Both the position numbers and the translations under genes were made by a program. A stretch of 64,000 nt of DNA from CBDAPX01 sp965198725 (GTDB taxonomy: Bacteria; Pseudomonadota; Alphaproteobacteria; Rhodobacterales; Rhodobacteraceae), in assembly GCA_965198725.1 (NCBI GenBank), contig CBDAPX010000001.1, positions 992,001 through 1,056,000 of the forward strand, written 5' to 3'. A model generated the notes under the pieces. It saw only the letters and a program-made list of their open reading frames with translations. It was not told the DNA's origin and did not search any database. This document shows positions 1 to 7,700 of the stretch, in pieces (positions within the stretch are counted from its first letter, which is position 1; every line of letters starts with the position of its first letter).

Positions 1-120
1 AGCCAGATCGTTAAAGACTGGTACGCCAAGATCAAGTCGCGCCCGGCGTTCCGGTCCATATTGGCGGATCAAATCCCGGGGTTCCGTCCGCCGCCACATT
101 ACACCGACCTCGATTTTTGA
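1..120 (+). CDS. Glutathione S-transferase family protein, C-terminal end only (cut by window edge)
   Basis: An open frame runs from the first base to TGA at 118-120 and gives 39 residues that look like the tail of a GST: a helix with VKDWYAKIKSRPAF, then a short PGFRPPPHYTDLDF end. This KxRPAF helix is common at the C-terminus of bacterial GSTs. The protein would conjugate or reduce substrates with glutathione in the cytoplasm, but the N-terminal thioredoxin fold and glutathione site lie outside the window. The queG start is 31 bp downstream on the same strand, so the two may be co-transcribed. The family call rests on the tail alone. Confidence 0.6.
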   Translation, partial: SQIVKDWYAKIKSRPAFRSILADQIPGFRPPPHYTDLDF

Positions 121-151
121 TCCGGTTGCCAAAGGCCGGTATACGGGTGCC

Positions 152-1183
152 ATGACCGATTTGAAATCACGGCTGGTGGACCAGGCGCGCGCGGAAGGCT
201 TTACCGACTGTCGCATTTGTCGCCCGTGGGACGTCCCAGAGGTGCCGGACCGGCTGCGCACCTTTTTGGACGCCGGGTATCACGGTCAAATGTCATGGAT
301 TGCGGAACGGACCCATTGGCGCGGCAACCCCGCAGCTCTATGGCCCGAGGCACGATCGGTCATCATGCTGGCTGAAAGCTATACCCCGGATCACGACCCG
401 CGGGATATTCTGGATCACCCCGACCGCGGTGCGATTTCCGTCTATGCGCAGAACAAAGACTACCACGACCTTGTCAAAAAACGCCTTAAGCGGCTTGCCC
501 GGTGGCTGATTGCAGAAGGTGGGGGTGAGGTAAAAGTGTTCGTGGACACCGCACCCGTTCCGGAAAAGGCGTTGGGTCAGGCGGCTGGCCTTGGGTGGCA
601 GGGCAAACACACCAACCTTGTCAGCCGAGACTGGGGAAATTGGGCGTTTTTAGGGTCTGTTTTTACCACATTGAACCTACCAGCCGATCCCGCCGAAATC
701 GATCATTGCGGGTCTTGTCGGGCCTGTCTGGATGTGTGCCCCACGGATGCGTTCCCAGCACCCTACCAATTGGACGCCCGGCGCTGCATCTCATACCTGA
801 CGATTGAACATAAGGGTCCCGTGGACGCCGATTTGCGCCCGGCTATGGGCAATCACATTTACGGCTGTGACGACTGCCTTGCAGCCTGTCCATGGAACAA
901 GTTTGCCGTCGCCGCCAGCGATATACGATATGCTGCGCGCGAAGATCTGCGCGCGCCCAAACTGGCGGATCTGGCCCAATTGGATGATGTCGGGTTCCGC
1001 GCGAAATTCTCCGGCTCTCCGATCAAGAGAATTGGTCGGGACCGATTTGTGCGTAATGTGCTTTATGCGATTGGCAACGCCAAGGACGCTTCACTGCGTC
1101 CTGTGGCACAGCAATTGTCGGATGATCCTGATCCAGCAGTTTCTGACGCCGCAAGATGGGCCGCGGAGCGACTTACATCGTGA
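152..1183 (+). CDS. queG: Epoxyqueuosine reductase QueG
   Basis: Catalyses the last step of queuosine synthesis, reducing epoxyqueuosine to queuosine in the anticodon of GUN tRNAs, in the cytoplasm with cobalamin and two 4Fe-4S clusters. The 343-residue length is usual. The first cluster is C186, C189, C192 and C196 (CGSCRACLDVCP). The second uses C239, C242 and C246 (CDDCLAACPW), with C212 available as the crossing ligand. DTAPVPEKALGQAAGLGWQG at 132-151 is the family's conserved active-site stretch. HEAT-like residues make up the C-terminus. ATG at 152 follows the GST gene closely. Confidence 0.96.
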   Translation: MTDLKSRLVDQARAEGFTDCRICRPWDVPEVPDRLRTFLDAGYHGQMSWIAERTHWRGNPAALWPEARSVIMLAESYTPDHDPRDILDHPDRGAISVYAQNKDYHDLVKKRLKRLARWLIAEGGGEVKVFVDTAPVPEKALGQAAGLGWQGKHTNLVSRDWGNWAFLGSVFTTLNLPADPAEIDHCGSCRACLDVCPTDAFPAPYQLDARRCISYLTIEHKGPVDADLRPAMGNHIYGCDDCLAACPWNKFAVAASDIRYAAREDLRAPKLADLAQLDDVGFRAKFSGSPIKRIGRDRFVRNVLYAIGNAKDASLRPVAQQLSDDPDPAVSDAARWAAERLTS

Positions 1184-1249
1184 CGCAAATGGGCTGGACG
1201 TCGCCCAAACAGTCGTTACACCAGCCAAACACATTGCATGGAGATCCGC

Positions 1250-3256
1250 ATGGCATTGCTGCTGGGGGTCGACACGGGCGGGACATATACCGACGCCGTG
1301 TTGATCCGAGATGATACCGACGTCATCGCAACGGCCAAATCACTCACCACGCGCGACGACCTCGCGTTAGGGGTGGGACGTGCCGTGCAGTCTGTGATTG
1401 ATGAGGGGCGTGTGGCACCCGGCGACATCGGCCTGGCATCTTTGTCGACGACTTTGGCGACCAATGCGTTGGTCGAAGGTCAGGGTGGTCGGGTCGGTCT
1501 GATCTATATTGGGTTCAAGGACGGTGATCTGGACCGACATGGGCTGAAACAGGTTTTGGGCGATGACCCTGCCCTCGTCGTTTCGGGGGGCCATAACCAT
1601 GCTGGCGGCGAAGCCTACCCTTTGGACAAGGAAGCCATTCTGGCCTTTTTAGACACACATAAAGGGTCTGTGTCGGGTTGGGCCGTCGCGGCGCAATTTG
1701 CCACCCGAAACCCGGCGCATGAGCTCGAAACAGCGGCATTGATCACCCAAAATACCGGTGCACCGGTCACCTGTTCCCATCACCTTTCTGCCAAGCTCAA
1801 CGGCCCGAAACGCGCGTTGACGGCGGTCCTGAACGCGCGCCTGATCGGGATGATCCATCATTTGATCGGGCGGGCAGAAGACGTCCTGCAACAGATTGGC
1901 GTGACCGCACCGATGATGGTTGTGCGTGGCGGTGGGGCGTTGATGTCAGCGGAACAGGCCAAAACGCGCCCGATTGAAACCATCCTGTCCGGTCCTGCCG
2001 CCTCTATCGTCGGAGCCCGTTGGATGACGGGGGCGGACACGGCGATCGTATCCGATATTGGCGGGACAACCACGGATGTCGCCCTGTTACGCGACGGCCG
2101 CCCGGCGATTGACCCGGCGGGCGCGCAGGTGGGCGGTCACCGCACCATGGTCGAAGCGGTCGCTATGCGCACAACCGGGCTGGGCGGCGATAGCCAGGTG
2201 CATGTGCAGGCTGCTGGCCTGTCTGGCGGTGTCACGCTGGGCCCGCGACGGGTTTTGCCCATATCGCTTTTGGCGGCAGAAGCCCCAGACAGTGTTCATG
2301 CCGCATTGGACGAACAATTGCGCGCGCCTTTGCCCGGCGAACATGATGCACGCTTTGTTCGGGCCATTCCCGGCGTGTCGCATGCCGCGATCACAGAGCG
2401 TGAGGCCAAGCTGCTGGACCGCATCGGCGACACGGTGTGGCCCATGGGGCAGGTTTTGAAGAACCGGATGGAATCCGGTGCGCTTAGCAAATTGACAGAT
2501 CGCGGGATTGTTCAGGTGGCCGGTGTCACACCCTCTGACGCCTCTCATGTTTTGGACAAGGCACGGGCCTGGGACAAAGCGGCTGCTGAAAAGGCGTTGA
2601 CACTGATGGCTAGGAAAAGGGTCGGCACCGGAGACCGGTTGGCAGTGGATGCGCCGCAGCTGGCGCAAATGATCGTTGACCGGCTGACCGAACAAACGGT
2701 TTTCGCTTTGTTAGAGACTGTTTTTGCCGAAGAACAGGCAGATTTTGACGAGGCACCGGACACCGCCGCACGCCACGCCATCATCCACCGCGGGTTAGAA
2801 GGACACCGCGGGCTTTTGGCCTTGGATGCGGCGTTAAACGTGGATGTGATCGGTTTAGGAGCCTCTGCACCAAGCTATTACCCGGCGGTCGGCACCCGGT
2901 TGCGCTGTTCGATGATTTTGCCAGAACACGCAGGCGTGGCAAATGCCATCGGCTCGGTCGTCGGCCAGATTACAGTGCGGCGCAGCGGTACGGTCACGTC
3001 CCCGGCTGAAGGCAAATTCCGGGTTCATTTGGACAGCGGACCAAGGGATTTTGCCGCCTCTGACGAGGCCTTGTCAGAACTGGAAGCGCATCTGAAGCAA
3101 CTGGCCGAACACGACGCCGCCGATGGCGGGGCGACAGACATCACCGTGCGTGTCGACCGGGACATTCGCACCGCCCGCACCGAAGCGCGAGAGGTGTTTG
3201 TCGAGGCGACCCTGACCGTAGAGGCATCGGGCCGCCCCGGTATTTCTACGGGCTGA
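1250..3256 (+). CDS. Hydantoinase/oxoprolinase family protein (HyuA-like, ATP-dependent)
   Basis: A 668-residue protein with the sugar-kinase-type ATPase fold of the hydantoinase A/5-oxoprolinase family, whose members open cyclic amides such as hydantoins or 5-oxoproline with ATP. Visible motifs are the N-terminal phosphate loop GVDTGGTYTDAVL (about residue 6), the second loop DIGGTTTDVALL near 270, and VRGGGALMS just before it. ATG 1250 is preferred over the in-frame ATG at 1238 because GGAG lies 7 bases before it. No HyuB partner is adjacent, unlike many family operons, so this may be a one-subunit type. The substrate is not deducible. It ends flush against the convergent msrA gene. Confidence 0.85.
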   Translation: MALLLGVDTGGTYTDAVLIRDDTDVIATAKSLTTRDDLALGVGRAVQSVIDEGRVAPGDIGLASLSTTLATNALVEGQGGRVGLIYIGFKDGDLDRHGLKQVLGDDPALVVSGGHNHAGGEAYPLDKEAILAFLDTHKGSVSGWAVAAQFATRNPAHELETAALITQNTGAPVTCSHHLSAKLNGPKRALTAVLNARLIGMIHHLIGRAEDVLQQIGVTAPMMVVRGGGALMSAEQAKTRPIETILSGPAASIVGARWMTGADTAIVSDIGGTTTDVALLRDGRPAIDPAGAQVGGHRTMVEAVAMRTTGLGGDSQVHVQAAGLSGGVTLGPRRVLPISLLAAEAPDSVHAALDEQLRAPLPGEHDARFVRAIPGVSHAAITEREAKLLDRIGDTVWPMGQVLKNRMESGALSKLTDRGIVQVAGVTPSDASHVLDKARAWDKAAAEKALTLMARKRVGTGDRLAVDAPQLAQMIVDRLTEQTVFALLETVFAEEQADFDEAPDTAARHAIIHRGLEGHRGLLALDAALNVDVIGLGASAPSYYPAVGTRLRCSMILPEHAGVANAIGSVVGQITVRRSGTVTSPAEGKFRVHLDSGPRDFAASDEALSELEAHLKQLAEHDAADGGATDITVRVDRDIRTARTEAREVFVEATLTVEASGRPGISTG

Positions 3257-3763
3257 TCAGGACGCTATGGCGCGTTTGGGCAAGACCCACCCGGCGCGCG
3301 GGAAATGACAGGTATACCCGTTGGGGAACCGTTCGAGGTAGTCCTGATGTTCAGGCTCTGCTTCCCAGAAATCGCCTACCGGTTCTACTTCGGTCACCAC
3401 GGTGCCGGGCCACAAGCCGGACGCGTTGACGTCGGCAATCGTCTCTAAAGCGGTCTCTTTTTGCGCTGCGTCCACAAAATATATCGCAGACCGATAGCTG
3501 AGGCCAATATCGTTGCCCTGTCTGTTCAACGTACTGGGGTCATGGATTTGAAAAAAGAACGCCAACAAGTCGCGATACGAAATGACCGATGGATCAAACA
3601 TGATTTCGATCCCTTCGGCATGCGTGCCGTGGTTGCGATAGGTCGCGTTCGGCACATCACCACCAGTATAACCCACGCGCGTCGCAGAAACGCCAGGAAG
3701 CTTGCGGATCAAATCCTGCATGCCCCAAAAGCATCCACCGGCTAAAACGGCTCTTTCCGTCAT
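3257..3763 (-). CDS. msrA: Peptide-methionine (S)-S-oxide reductase MsrA
   Basis: Reduces the S-epimer of methionine sulfoxide in proteins, using thioredoxin. The protein has 168 residues, with the catalytic GCFWG motif at about residues 10-14 (C11) and the conserved RVGYTGGDVPNATYRN segment and GTHAEGIEI. Its ATG overlaps the stop of msrB by four bases (ATGA), so the pair msrB-msrA is translationally coupled and handles both sulfoxide epimers. Its stop lies directly against the stop of the convergent hydantoinase gene. No signal peptide, so it is cytoplasmic. Confidence 0.95.
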   Translation of the reverse strand: MTERAVLAGGCFWGMQDLIRKLPGVSATRVGYTGGDVPNATYRNHGTHAEGIEIMFDPSVISYRDLLAFFFQIHDPSTLNRQGNDIGLSYRSAIYFVDAAQKETALETIADVNASGLWPGTVVTEVEPVGDFWEAEPEHQDYLERFPNGYTCHFPRAGWVLPKRAIAS

Positions 3764-4209
3764 GTGATATCCTCCACTTGGTCCAGATACGCGCCGTACC
3801 CTTCGGCTTCCATTTCATCTTTTGGCACAAATCGCAGCGACGCGGAATTGATACAATACCGCAGTCCTCCACGATCAACCGGGCCATCCGGAAACACATG
3901 GCCCAGATGGCTGTCGCCGTGGGTACTGCGCACCTCTGTGCGAACCATGCCCAGCGTGCGATCCACCAATTCCTGCACATGCTCAGGTTCAATCGGCTTG
4001 GTAAAACTCGGCCAGCCGCACCCGGATTCGTATTTGTCGCCACTGGCAAACAACGGTTCGCCGGACACGATGTCGACGTAGATGCCAGGCTCTTTGTTGT
4101 AGAGCAGCTTGCCGGTGCCGGGACGTTCAGTGCCCGATTGTTGTGTCACATAGAACTCTTCCGCGGACAGGCGGGCGACGGCGTCGGGGTCTTTGTGGTA
4201 ACTTGTCAC
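3760..4209 (-). CDS. msrB: Peptide-methionine (R)-S-oxide reductase MsrB, zinc-free type
   Basis: Reduces the R-epimer of methionine sulfoxide. The 149-residue protein contains SGCGWPSF, HLGHVFPDGP and the catalytic RYCINSASLRF near the C-terminus. The GTG at 4209 is chosen because a strong GGAGG lies six bases upstream; an in-frame start at 4257 would add 16 residues unlike the family. The two CxxC pairs that bind structural zinc in E. coli MsrB are missing: the first is replaced by YVDIVSGEPLF, the second by STHGDSHLGH. This places it with the zinc-free MsrBs. It is first in the msrB-msrA pair. Confidence 0.95.
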   Translation of the reverse strand: MTSYHKDPDAVARLSAEEFYVTQQSGTERPGTGKLLYNKEPGIYVDIVSGEPLFASGDKYESGCGWPSFTKPIEPEHVQELVDRTLGMVRTEVRSTHGDSHLGHVFPDGPVDRGGLRYCINSASLRFVPKDEMEAEGYGAYLDQVEDIT

Positions 4210-4326
4210 GATTTCCTCCGCATTTTGTTTGCTTCTAATTTGGGGCTTAGCGATCAAAATGGAACCCCACAGGACTGTGACCTAGCTCGCGCCGTTTTGC
4301 GTATATTGATCAACCAAGGAGGAACC

Positions 4327-4851
4327 ATGCGCATATTGGCTTTTGTTCTGACGGTATTGAGCGCCCCGATGGCGTTTGCAGAGGGCCTAACCGGCACGTT
4401 TGACTCCATCGACGGCGGGACCCTGAGCATCGAACAGTGGCGCGGGCAGCCGGTTTTGGTCGTCAACACAGCGTCGCGCTGTGGCTTCACGCATCAGTAT
4501 GACGGATTGCAACAGCTCTACGACACTTACCGCGATCAGGGCTTGGTGGTATTGGCCGTTCCGTCGAATGATTTTCGACAGGAATTGGGCACGGCCGAAG
4601 AGGTTAAAGAGTTTTGCGAAGTGAACTTTAACCTCGACCTTCCGATGACGGACATCACACCGGTGCGGGGCAAAGATGCGCATGCATTTTATCAACAAGT
4701 GCGGGATGTGGCAGGGTTTGAGCCCAAATGGAACTTTAGCAAGGTTCTATTGGATCAAACCGGTGCCGTGATCGGCACCTGGCGGTCTCAGACGGAGCCG
4801 AACGCACCAAAAATCACCCGCGCGGTAGAAGCCGCACTTGGTGCGGGCTAG
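4327..4851 (+). CDS. Secreted glutathione peroxidase family protein
   Basis: A 174-residue thioredoxin-fold peroxidase that reduces peroxides with a thiol donor. Residues 1-18 form a signal peptide ending AFA, so it should act in the periplasm. The peroxidatic cysteine is C52 in NTASRCGFT. Further family motifs are VPSNDFRQELG (79-88), a second cysteine C97 that may act as resolving residue, and KWNFSKVLLD (134-143) with the conserved W-N. ATG 4327 follows AAGGAGGAACC at ideal spacing. An upstream in-frame extension would run through the divergent msrB gene and is rejected. Its neighbours msrA/msrB make this an oxidative-damage locus. Its 3' end overlaps the next convergent gene by four bases. 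Confidence 0.88.
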   Translation: MRILAFVLTVLSAPMAFAEGLTGTFDSIDGGTLSIEQWRGQPVLVVNTASRCGFTHQYDGLQQLYDTYRDQGLVVLAVPSNDFRQELGTAEEVKEFCEVNFNLDLPMTDITPVRGKDAHAFYQQVRDVAGFEPKWNFSKVLLDQTGAVIGTWRSQTEPNAPKITRAVEAALGAG

Positions 4852-5252
4852 GCTGCCAGCGCCTGATCAAGGAACGTTTTGATCCTGATTTCGTCCCGAA
4901 CGGCCACCAGACGCGCCAATTCGGTTTCGCCTTTAAAAGATATCAGGGTGCAGTGCCGTTCCACCTTCCACCGTTGCGCCATTTGGGACGGGCCATAAGT
5001 GTCCCAATCAATGTCCACAAACGTCAGCAGATCACGATAGGCGCTATTGTCTGATTTCAGCTTGGCGATGATGTTGCGCTTGATCTCGCAAGTATAAGAC
5101 CATGACGCCGTATAGTTCAGGATGACCGGGCGATTTTGGGCCTGAAGCTCTGCAATCATACCGCGTCTGTAGGATGTCGCCTGATACGCGGCCTGTGCAG
5201 GCAGGGGTATACAAAGTGCGGCTGCGGAAACAAGAAAACTGCGACGGTTCAT
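4848..5252 (-). CDS. Exported thioredoxin-fold protein with one redox cysteine missing
   Basis: A 134-residue protein with a twin-residue N-terminus (MNRRSF) and hydrophobic stretch ending PAQAA, typical of export. The mature part resembles small thioredoxin-like proteins: NYTASWSYTCEIKRN carries the active-site position, and a VDIDWD strand follows. Where relatives have WCxxC, this one reads WSYTC (51-55). C55 and C101 are the only cysteines in the mature protein. The serine codon is TCT, one base from TGT. ATG 5252 is used; an upstream start would break the signal peptide. The partner or substrate is unknown. Confidence 0.55.
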   Translation of the reverse strand: MNRRSFLVSAAALCIPLPAQAAYQATSYRRGMIAELQAQNRPVILNYTASWSYTCEIKRNIIAKLKSDNSAYRDLLTFVDIDWDTYGPSQMAQRWKVERHCTLISFKGETELARLVAVRDEIRIKTFLDQALAA

Positions 5253-5306
5253 ATGGAGGCCTCGGTCTTTAACTTGCACAATAGGGTCGATCTGACCCGT
5301 CTCAAG

Positions 5307-5987
5307 TCACGTTTTCTTTTGCCGGTCCAATTGGACCAGAAGAATGGCGATCGTAATGACCGCAACGCCCACAATGTCCAAGCCGCCTAAATTTTCACCC
5401 AGAAGGATGGCCGCAATCGCAACGCCGAAAAACGGGTTCAAAAAGTGAAGCGTAGCCGCCCGAATGGCACCGATCCGGTCCACCAACAGGAACCAGACCA
5501 GCGTCGCCAAAAGCCCGGGCACCAAGGTGGTGTAGACAAAAGCGATGACCAAGGTCCAATTCGGTTCCACGTGCGGTGTTTCAAACGGGATCGCGACCAG
5601 AAATAACGCCGCAGACCCGACCAGCATTTGCAAACCGACCACCATCAGGAAATTACCGCCGGACGACGCGCCGCGCATGGCCAATGTGGCGACGGTCAGC
5701 GCGACGACACCGATGCCGCAAAGGATCAAGCCAAACGGGTCCACCCCCGCACCGATGCGTGATCCCATGATCAAAACCACACCGCCGATCCCGGCGACCA
5801 GTCCGACCAAAGTCATCGCGCCCGGTTTTTCGTGCAGAACCAGCCAGGTAAACAGCGCCACAAGCAGCGGCATGCTGGATGCGATAATGGCGGCGACGGA
5901 TGCTTCTTTGGTTTGCATCGCGACGAAATTCAGACCCAAATACAGCGCATTTTGGCAAATTCCAAAAATCAGGGTCGCCCGCCACTG
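5307..5987 (-). pseudogene. EamA/DMT-family transporter, C-terminal fragment of an IS-split gene
   Basis: This frame reads from the IS edge (5987) to its stop at 5307, with several hydrophobic helices typical of the second EamA repeat (for example FTWLVLHEKPGA and FLNPFFGVAIAAILLGE). It lacks the N-terminal quarter. That part lies on the same strand at 11308-11500, beyond both IS copies and their cargo. Dropping one copy of the 4-bp duplication ACTG joins the two pieces into 870 bp without a frameshift (SRA then QWRATLIFG). The intact gene encoded a 289-residue metabolite exporter. An internal ATG at 5939 could give a shorter product, but that is unlikely to be functional. Confidence 0.88.
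5984..5987. repeat. Left target-site duplication ACTG of the IS-bounded block
   Basis: The bases ACTG sit directly before the left IS end, and the same four bases (11308-11311) sit directly after the right IS end, both inside EamA coding sequence. Four-base duplications are usual for the IS407 group of the IS3 family. This pair marks the outer boundaries of the whole insertion. Confidence 0.85.
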
Positions 5988-6021
5988 TGATCAGCCCCAC
6001 CTGAGTGGTCCAATTTGATTG

Positions 6022-6882
6022 TTAGTGCATGATCGACCTTTGGTCCATCTTGACGACGGTTTCGGGAGCCGGTGGGCGGTAGCCTAGAGCACTGTGTGGT
6101 CGTTTCGTGTTGTAGTGCTTTCTCCATTGTTCGATCAGGATTTGGGCTTCACGCAGGCTGTAGAATGTTTCCCCGTTCAGGAACTCGTCGCGGAACCTTG
6201 CGTTGAAGCTTTCGCAGTATCCGTTCTCCCAAGGTGACCCAGGTTCGATGTAAGCCGTCTTCGCGCCGACAGCCTTGATCCAGTCCTGGACAGCTTGGGC
6301 AACGAACTCCGGGCCGTTGTCGGAGCGAATGAACGATGGGATGCCGCGCAGGATGAACAGGTCGCTCAGCACATCGATCACATTGCCTGAGTTGAGCTTG
6401 CGATCCACGCGTATGGCCAAGCATTCCCGACTGTACTCGTCGATGATGTTGAGTGTGCGGAAAGCTTTACCATCGTCGGTGCGGCAGTGGACAAAGTCGT
6501 AAGACCAGACATGATCGCGGCGCTCTGGCCGAAGCCTGACACATGATCCATCATTCAGCCAAAGCCGCCCTTTCTTCGGTTGTTTCATTGGCACTTTCAG
6601 CCCCTCTCGTCGCCATAACCGTTCCACGCGCTTGTCATTCACATGCCAGCCAGCGTCTCTCAGTAGTGCCGCGATCCTACGATAGCCGTAGCGGCCATAC
6701 TGCCGGGTCAGTTCGATCATATCAGCCACTAAACGTTCTTCATCCGGGCGACCCGCAGGTACTTTGCGCTGTGTGGATCGATGTTGTCTTAGAACCCGGC
6801 ATGCCCGACGCTCCGAGATGTTCAGCTCAGCACGAACGCGATCAATACAGGCACGACGACGAGCGGGGCTCAGAAGTTTCCC
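6022..6882 (-). CDS. IS3-family transposase OrfB (DDE integrase core), copy 1
   Basis: The catalytic half of the transposase, made as an OrfAB fusion. It has the HTH_21-type stretch ISERRACRVLRQHRST and the rve integrase core, with the acidic triad visible in WSYDFVHC, SDNGPEF and ENGYCESFN, and a C-terminal KRPHSALGYRPP. The frame joins orfA by a -1 shift near 6882, at an A-AAG run a few codons before the orfA stop. A stand-alone start at 6729 (MADMIELTRQ) is possible but would lose the upstream helix. Intact, so probably active. Confidence 0.88.
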   Translation of the reverse strand, partial: GKLLSPARRRACIDRVRAELNISERRACRVLRQHRSTQRKVPAGRPDEERLVADMIELTRQYGRYGYRRIAALLRDAGWHVNDKRVERLWRREGLKVPMKQPKKGRLWLNDGSCVRLRPERRDHVWSYDFVHCRTDDGKAFRTLNIIDEYSRECLAIRVDRKLNSGNVIDVLSDLFILRGIPSFIRSDNGPEFVAQAVQDWIKAVGAKTAYIEPGSPWENGYCESFNARFRDEFLNGETFYSLREAQILIEQWRKHYNTKRPHSALGYRPPAPETVVKMDQRSIMH

Positions 6883-7148
6883 TTTGCCGCCTCCGCCAAG
6901 ATCAGCTTGTCCAGCGTCAGATCAGAAACGGCTTTGCGCAATCGCTCGTTCTCTTTTTGCAGACGCTTCAGTTCCTTCAATTGATCCGTGCCCATTCCGC
7001 CGTATTTTTTCTTCCACCGGTAGTAGGTCTGTTCAGTCACACCGATCTGACGGATCGCATCCAGACGCGGCATCCCTTGCCCCGTCAGAACCTCAACCTG
7101 CCGTAACTTCGTGACAATCTCTTCTGGCTTTGGTCGCTTGTTGGCCAT
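6870..7148 (-). CDS. IS3-family transposase OrfA (helix-turn-helix), copy 1
   Basis: A 92-residue DNA-binding subunit of the HTH_8/transposase_8 type: KRPKPEEIVTKLRQVEVL, then VTEQTYYRWKKKYGG as recognition helix, and a leucine-rich coiled coil (LKELKRLQKENERLRKAV) used for multimerisation. ATG at 7148 follows GGAGGAAACAC. The last codons overlap OrfB in the -1 frame, as usual for the family, where OrfA alone binds the ends and the fusion carries out transposition. Confidence 0.9.
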   Translation of the reverse strand: MANKRPKPEEIVTKLRQVEVLTGQGMPRLDAIRQIGVTEQTYYRWKKKYGGMGTDQLKELKRLQKENERLRKAVSDLTLDKLILAEAAKGNF

Positions 7149-7203
7149 GTGTTTCCTCCGTTTCCTAAACATAGCGGAGGACCACTTCAGTGGGGGAGGA
7201 TCA

Positions 7204-7455
7204 CCGGCACTGCGCCACAACACGACACAATTAAGGATGAGATTTGCGAGGAAACCGGATTTATCGATGATTGCGCCTTTGCCATGCGTCTGGAGATGAT
7301 CCAGGTGGACCCCCGCGCTTGGGAGGCGATAAATCCCGTTGCGGACTGCACCGACGCCTCCGAAGATGTTGAACCGGTCCGCAGTTTCGTGAACGGCTTG
7401 GACAATGAATTAATGGTGCTCCGCGCCTGCGCCAAGGTGAACCCGGCGTTTGCGA
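7204..7455 (+). pseudogene. Internal fragment of a Tad pilus gene; left arm of a 252-bp inverted repeat
   Basis: This stretch is the reverse complement of 9839-10090 with only two mismatches seen (in GCCTGCGCC versus GCCTACGCC, and one base near the end). It encodes on the plus strand the same piece of a TadE-like protein (CEETGFIDDCAFAMRLEMIQ ... RSFVNGLDN). It has no start or stop of its own: the left edge is the IS end and the right edge runs into a truncated DUF1801-like gene read on the other strand. It is not expected to be expressed usefully. Confidence 0.85.
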
Positions 7456-7563
7456 TGCGGTGTCCAAAATCAATTGACGCAGGTCCAATAACGTGTGGCG
7501 GGCTTCTTGCTCAAAAGCATCGAAAGCTGCCGCAACATGGGGGTCTTCAATTGGGTCTGACAT
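7456..7563 (-). pseudogene. DUF1801-like protein, N-terminal fragment
   Basis: ATG at 7563 opens a frame reading MSDPIEDPHVAAAFDAFEQE and then LLDLRQLILDTA, which matches the start of small DUF1801 proteins (a YdhG-like fold of unknown function). After about 36 codons the sequence becomes pilus-gene DNA at the inverted-repeat edge and the family pattern ends. The 137 bp between this start and the divergent dehydrogenase gene should hold both promoters. Confidence 0.55.
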
Positions 7564-7700
7564 GGTCACAGCACTCCTTTGTGACACGATAGCATGTTGC
7601 CGCAAGGTTCGTGCCGCAAAATGGATAGGAGGTCGCAAACAGATGCGATTGTCGGCATTTGCCCCGTAGTTTGGCCGCAAATCGACCGCAGGAGAATAAG

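Larger units (their letters stand above)
5988..7203 (-). mobile_element. IS3-family insertion sequence, IS407-like, copy 1 (1216 bp)
   Basis: A full-length element with both transposase frames and imperfect terminal inverted repeats. The left end begins TGATCAGCCCCACCTGAGTG; the right end read inward begins TGATCCTCCCCCACTGAAGT. Both ends finish in the TG...CA typical of IS3 elements. A second copy in the same orientation lies at 10091-11307 and is almost identical; the two differ by a handful of substitutions and one T in a short T-run before orfA. The outer flank is EamA coding sequence. The inner flank is CCGG followed by a pilus-gene fragment. Confidence 0.93.

Noticed and set aside
2087..2695. 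Antisense frame inside the hydantoinase gene (202 codons)
   Set aside because: Shadow of a conserved gene; low-complexity arginine-rich reading.
3778..4326. Upstream extension of the glutathione peroxidase frame
   Set aside because: It lies antisense through msrB; the ATG at 4327 has a strong ribosome site and a signal peptide.
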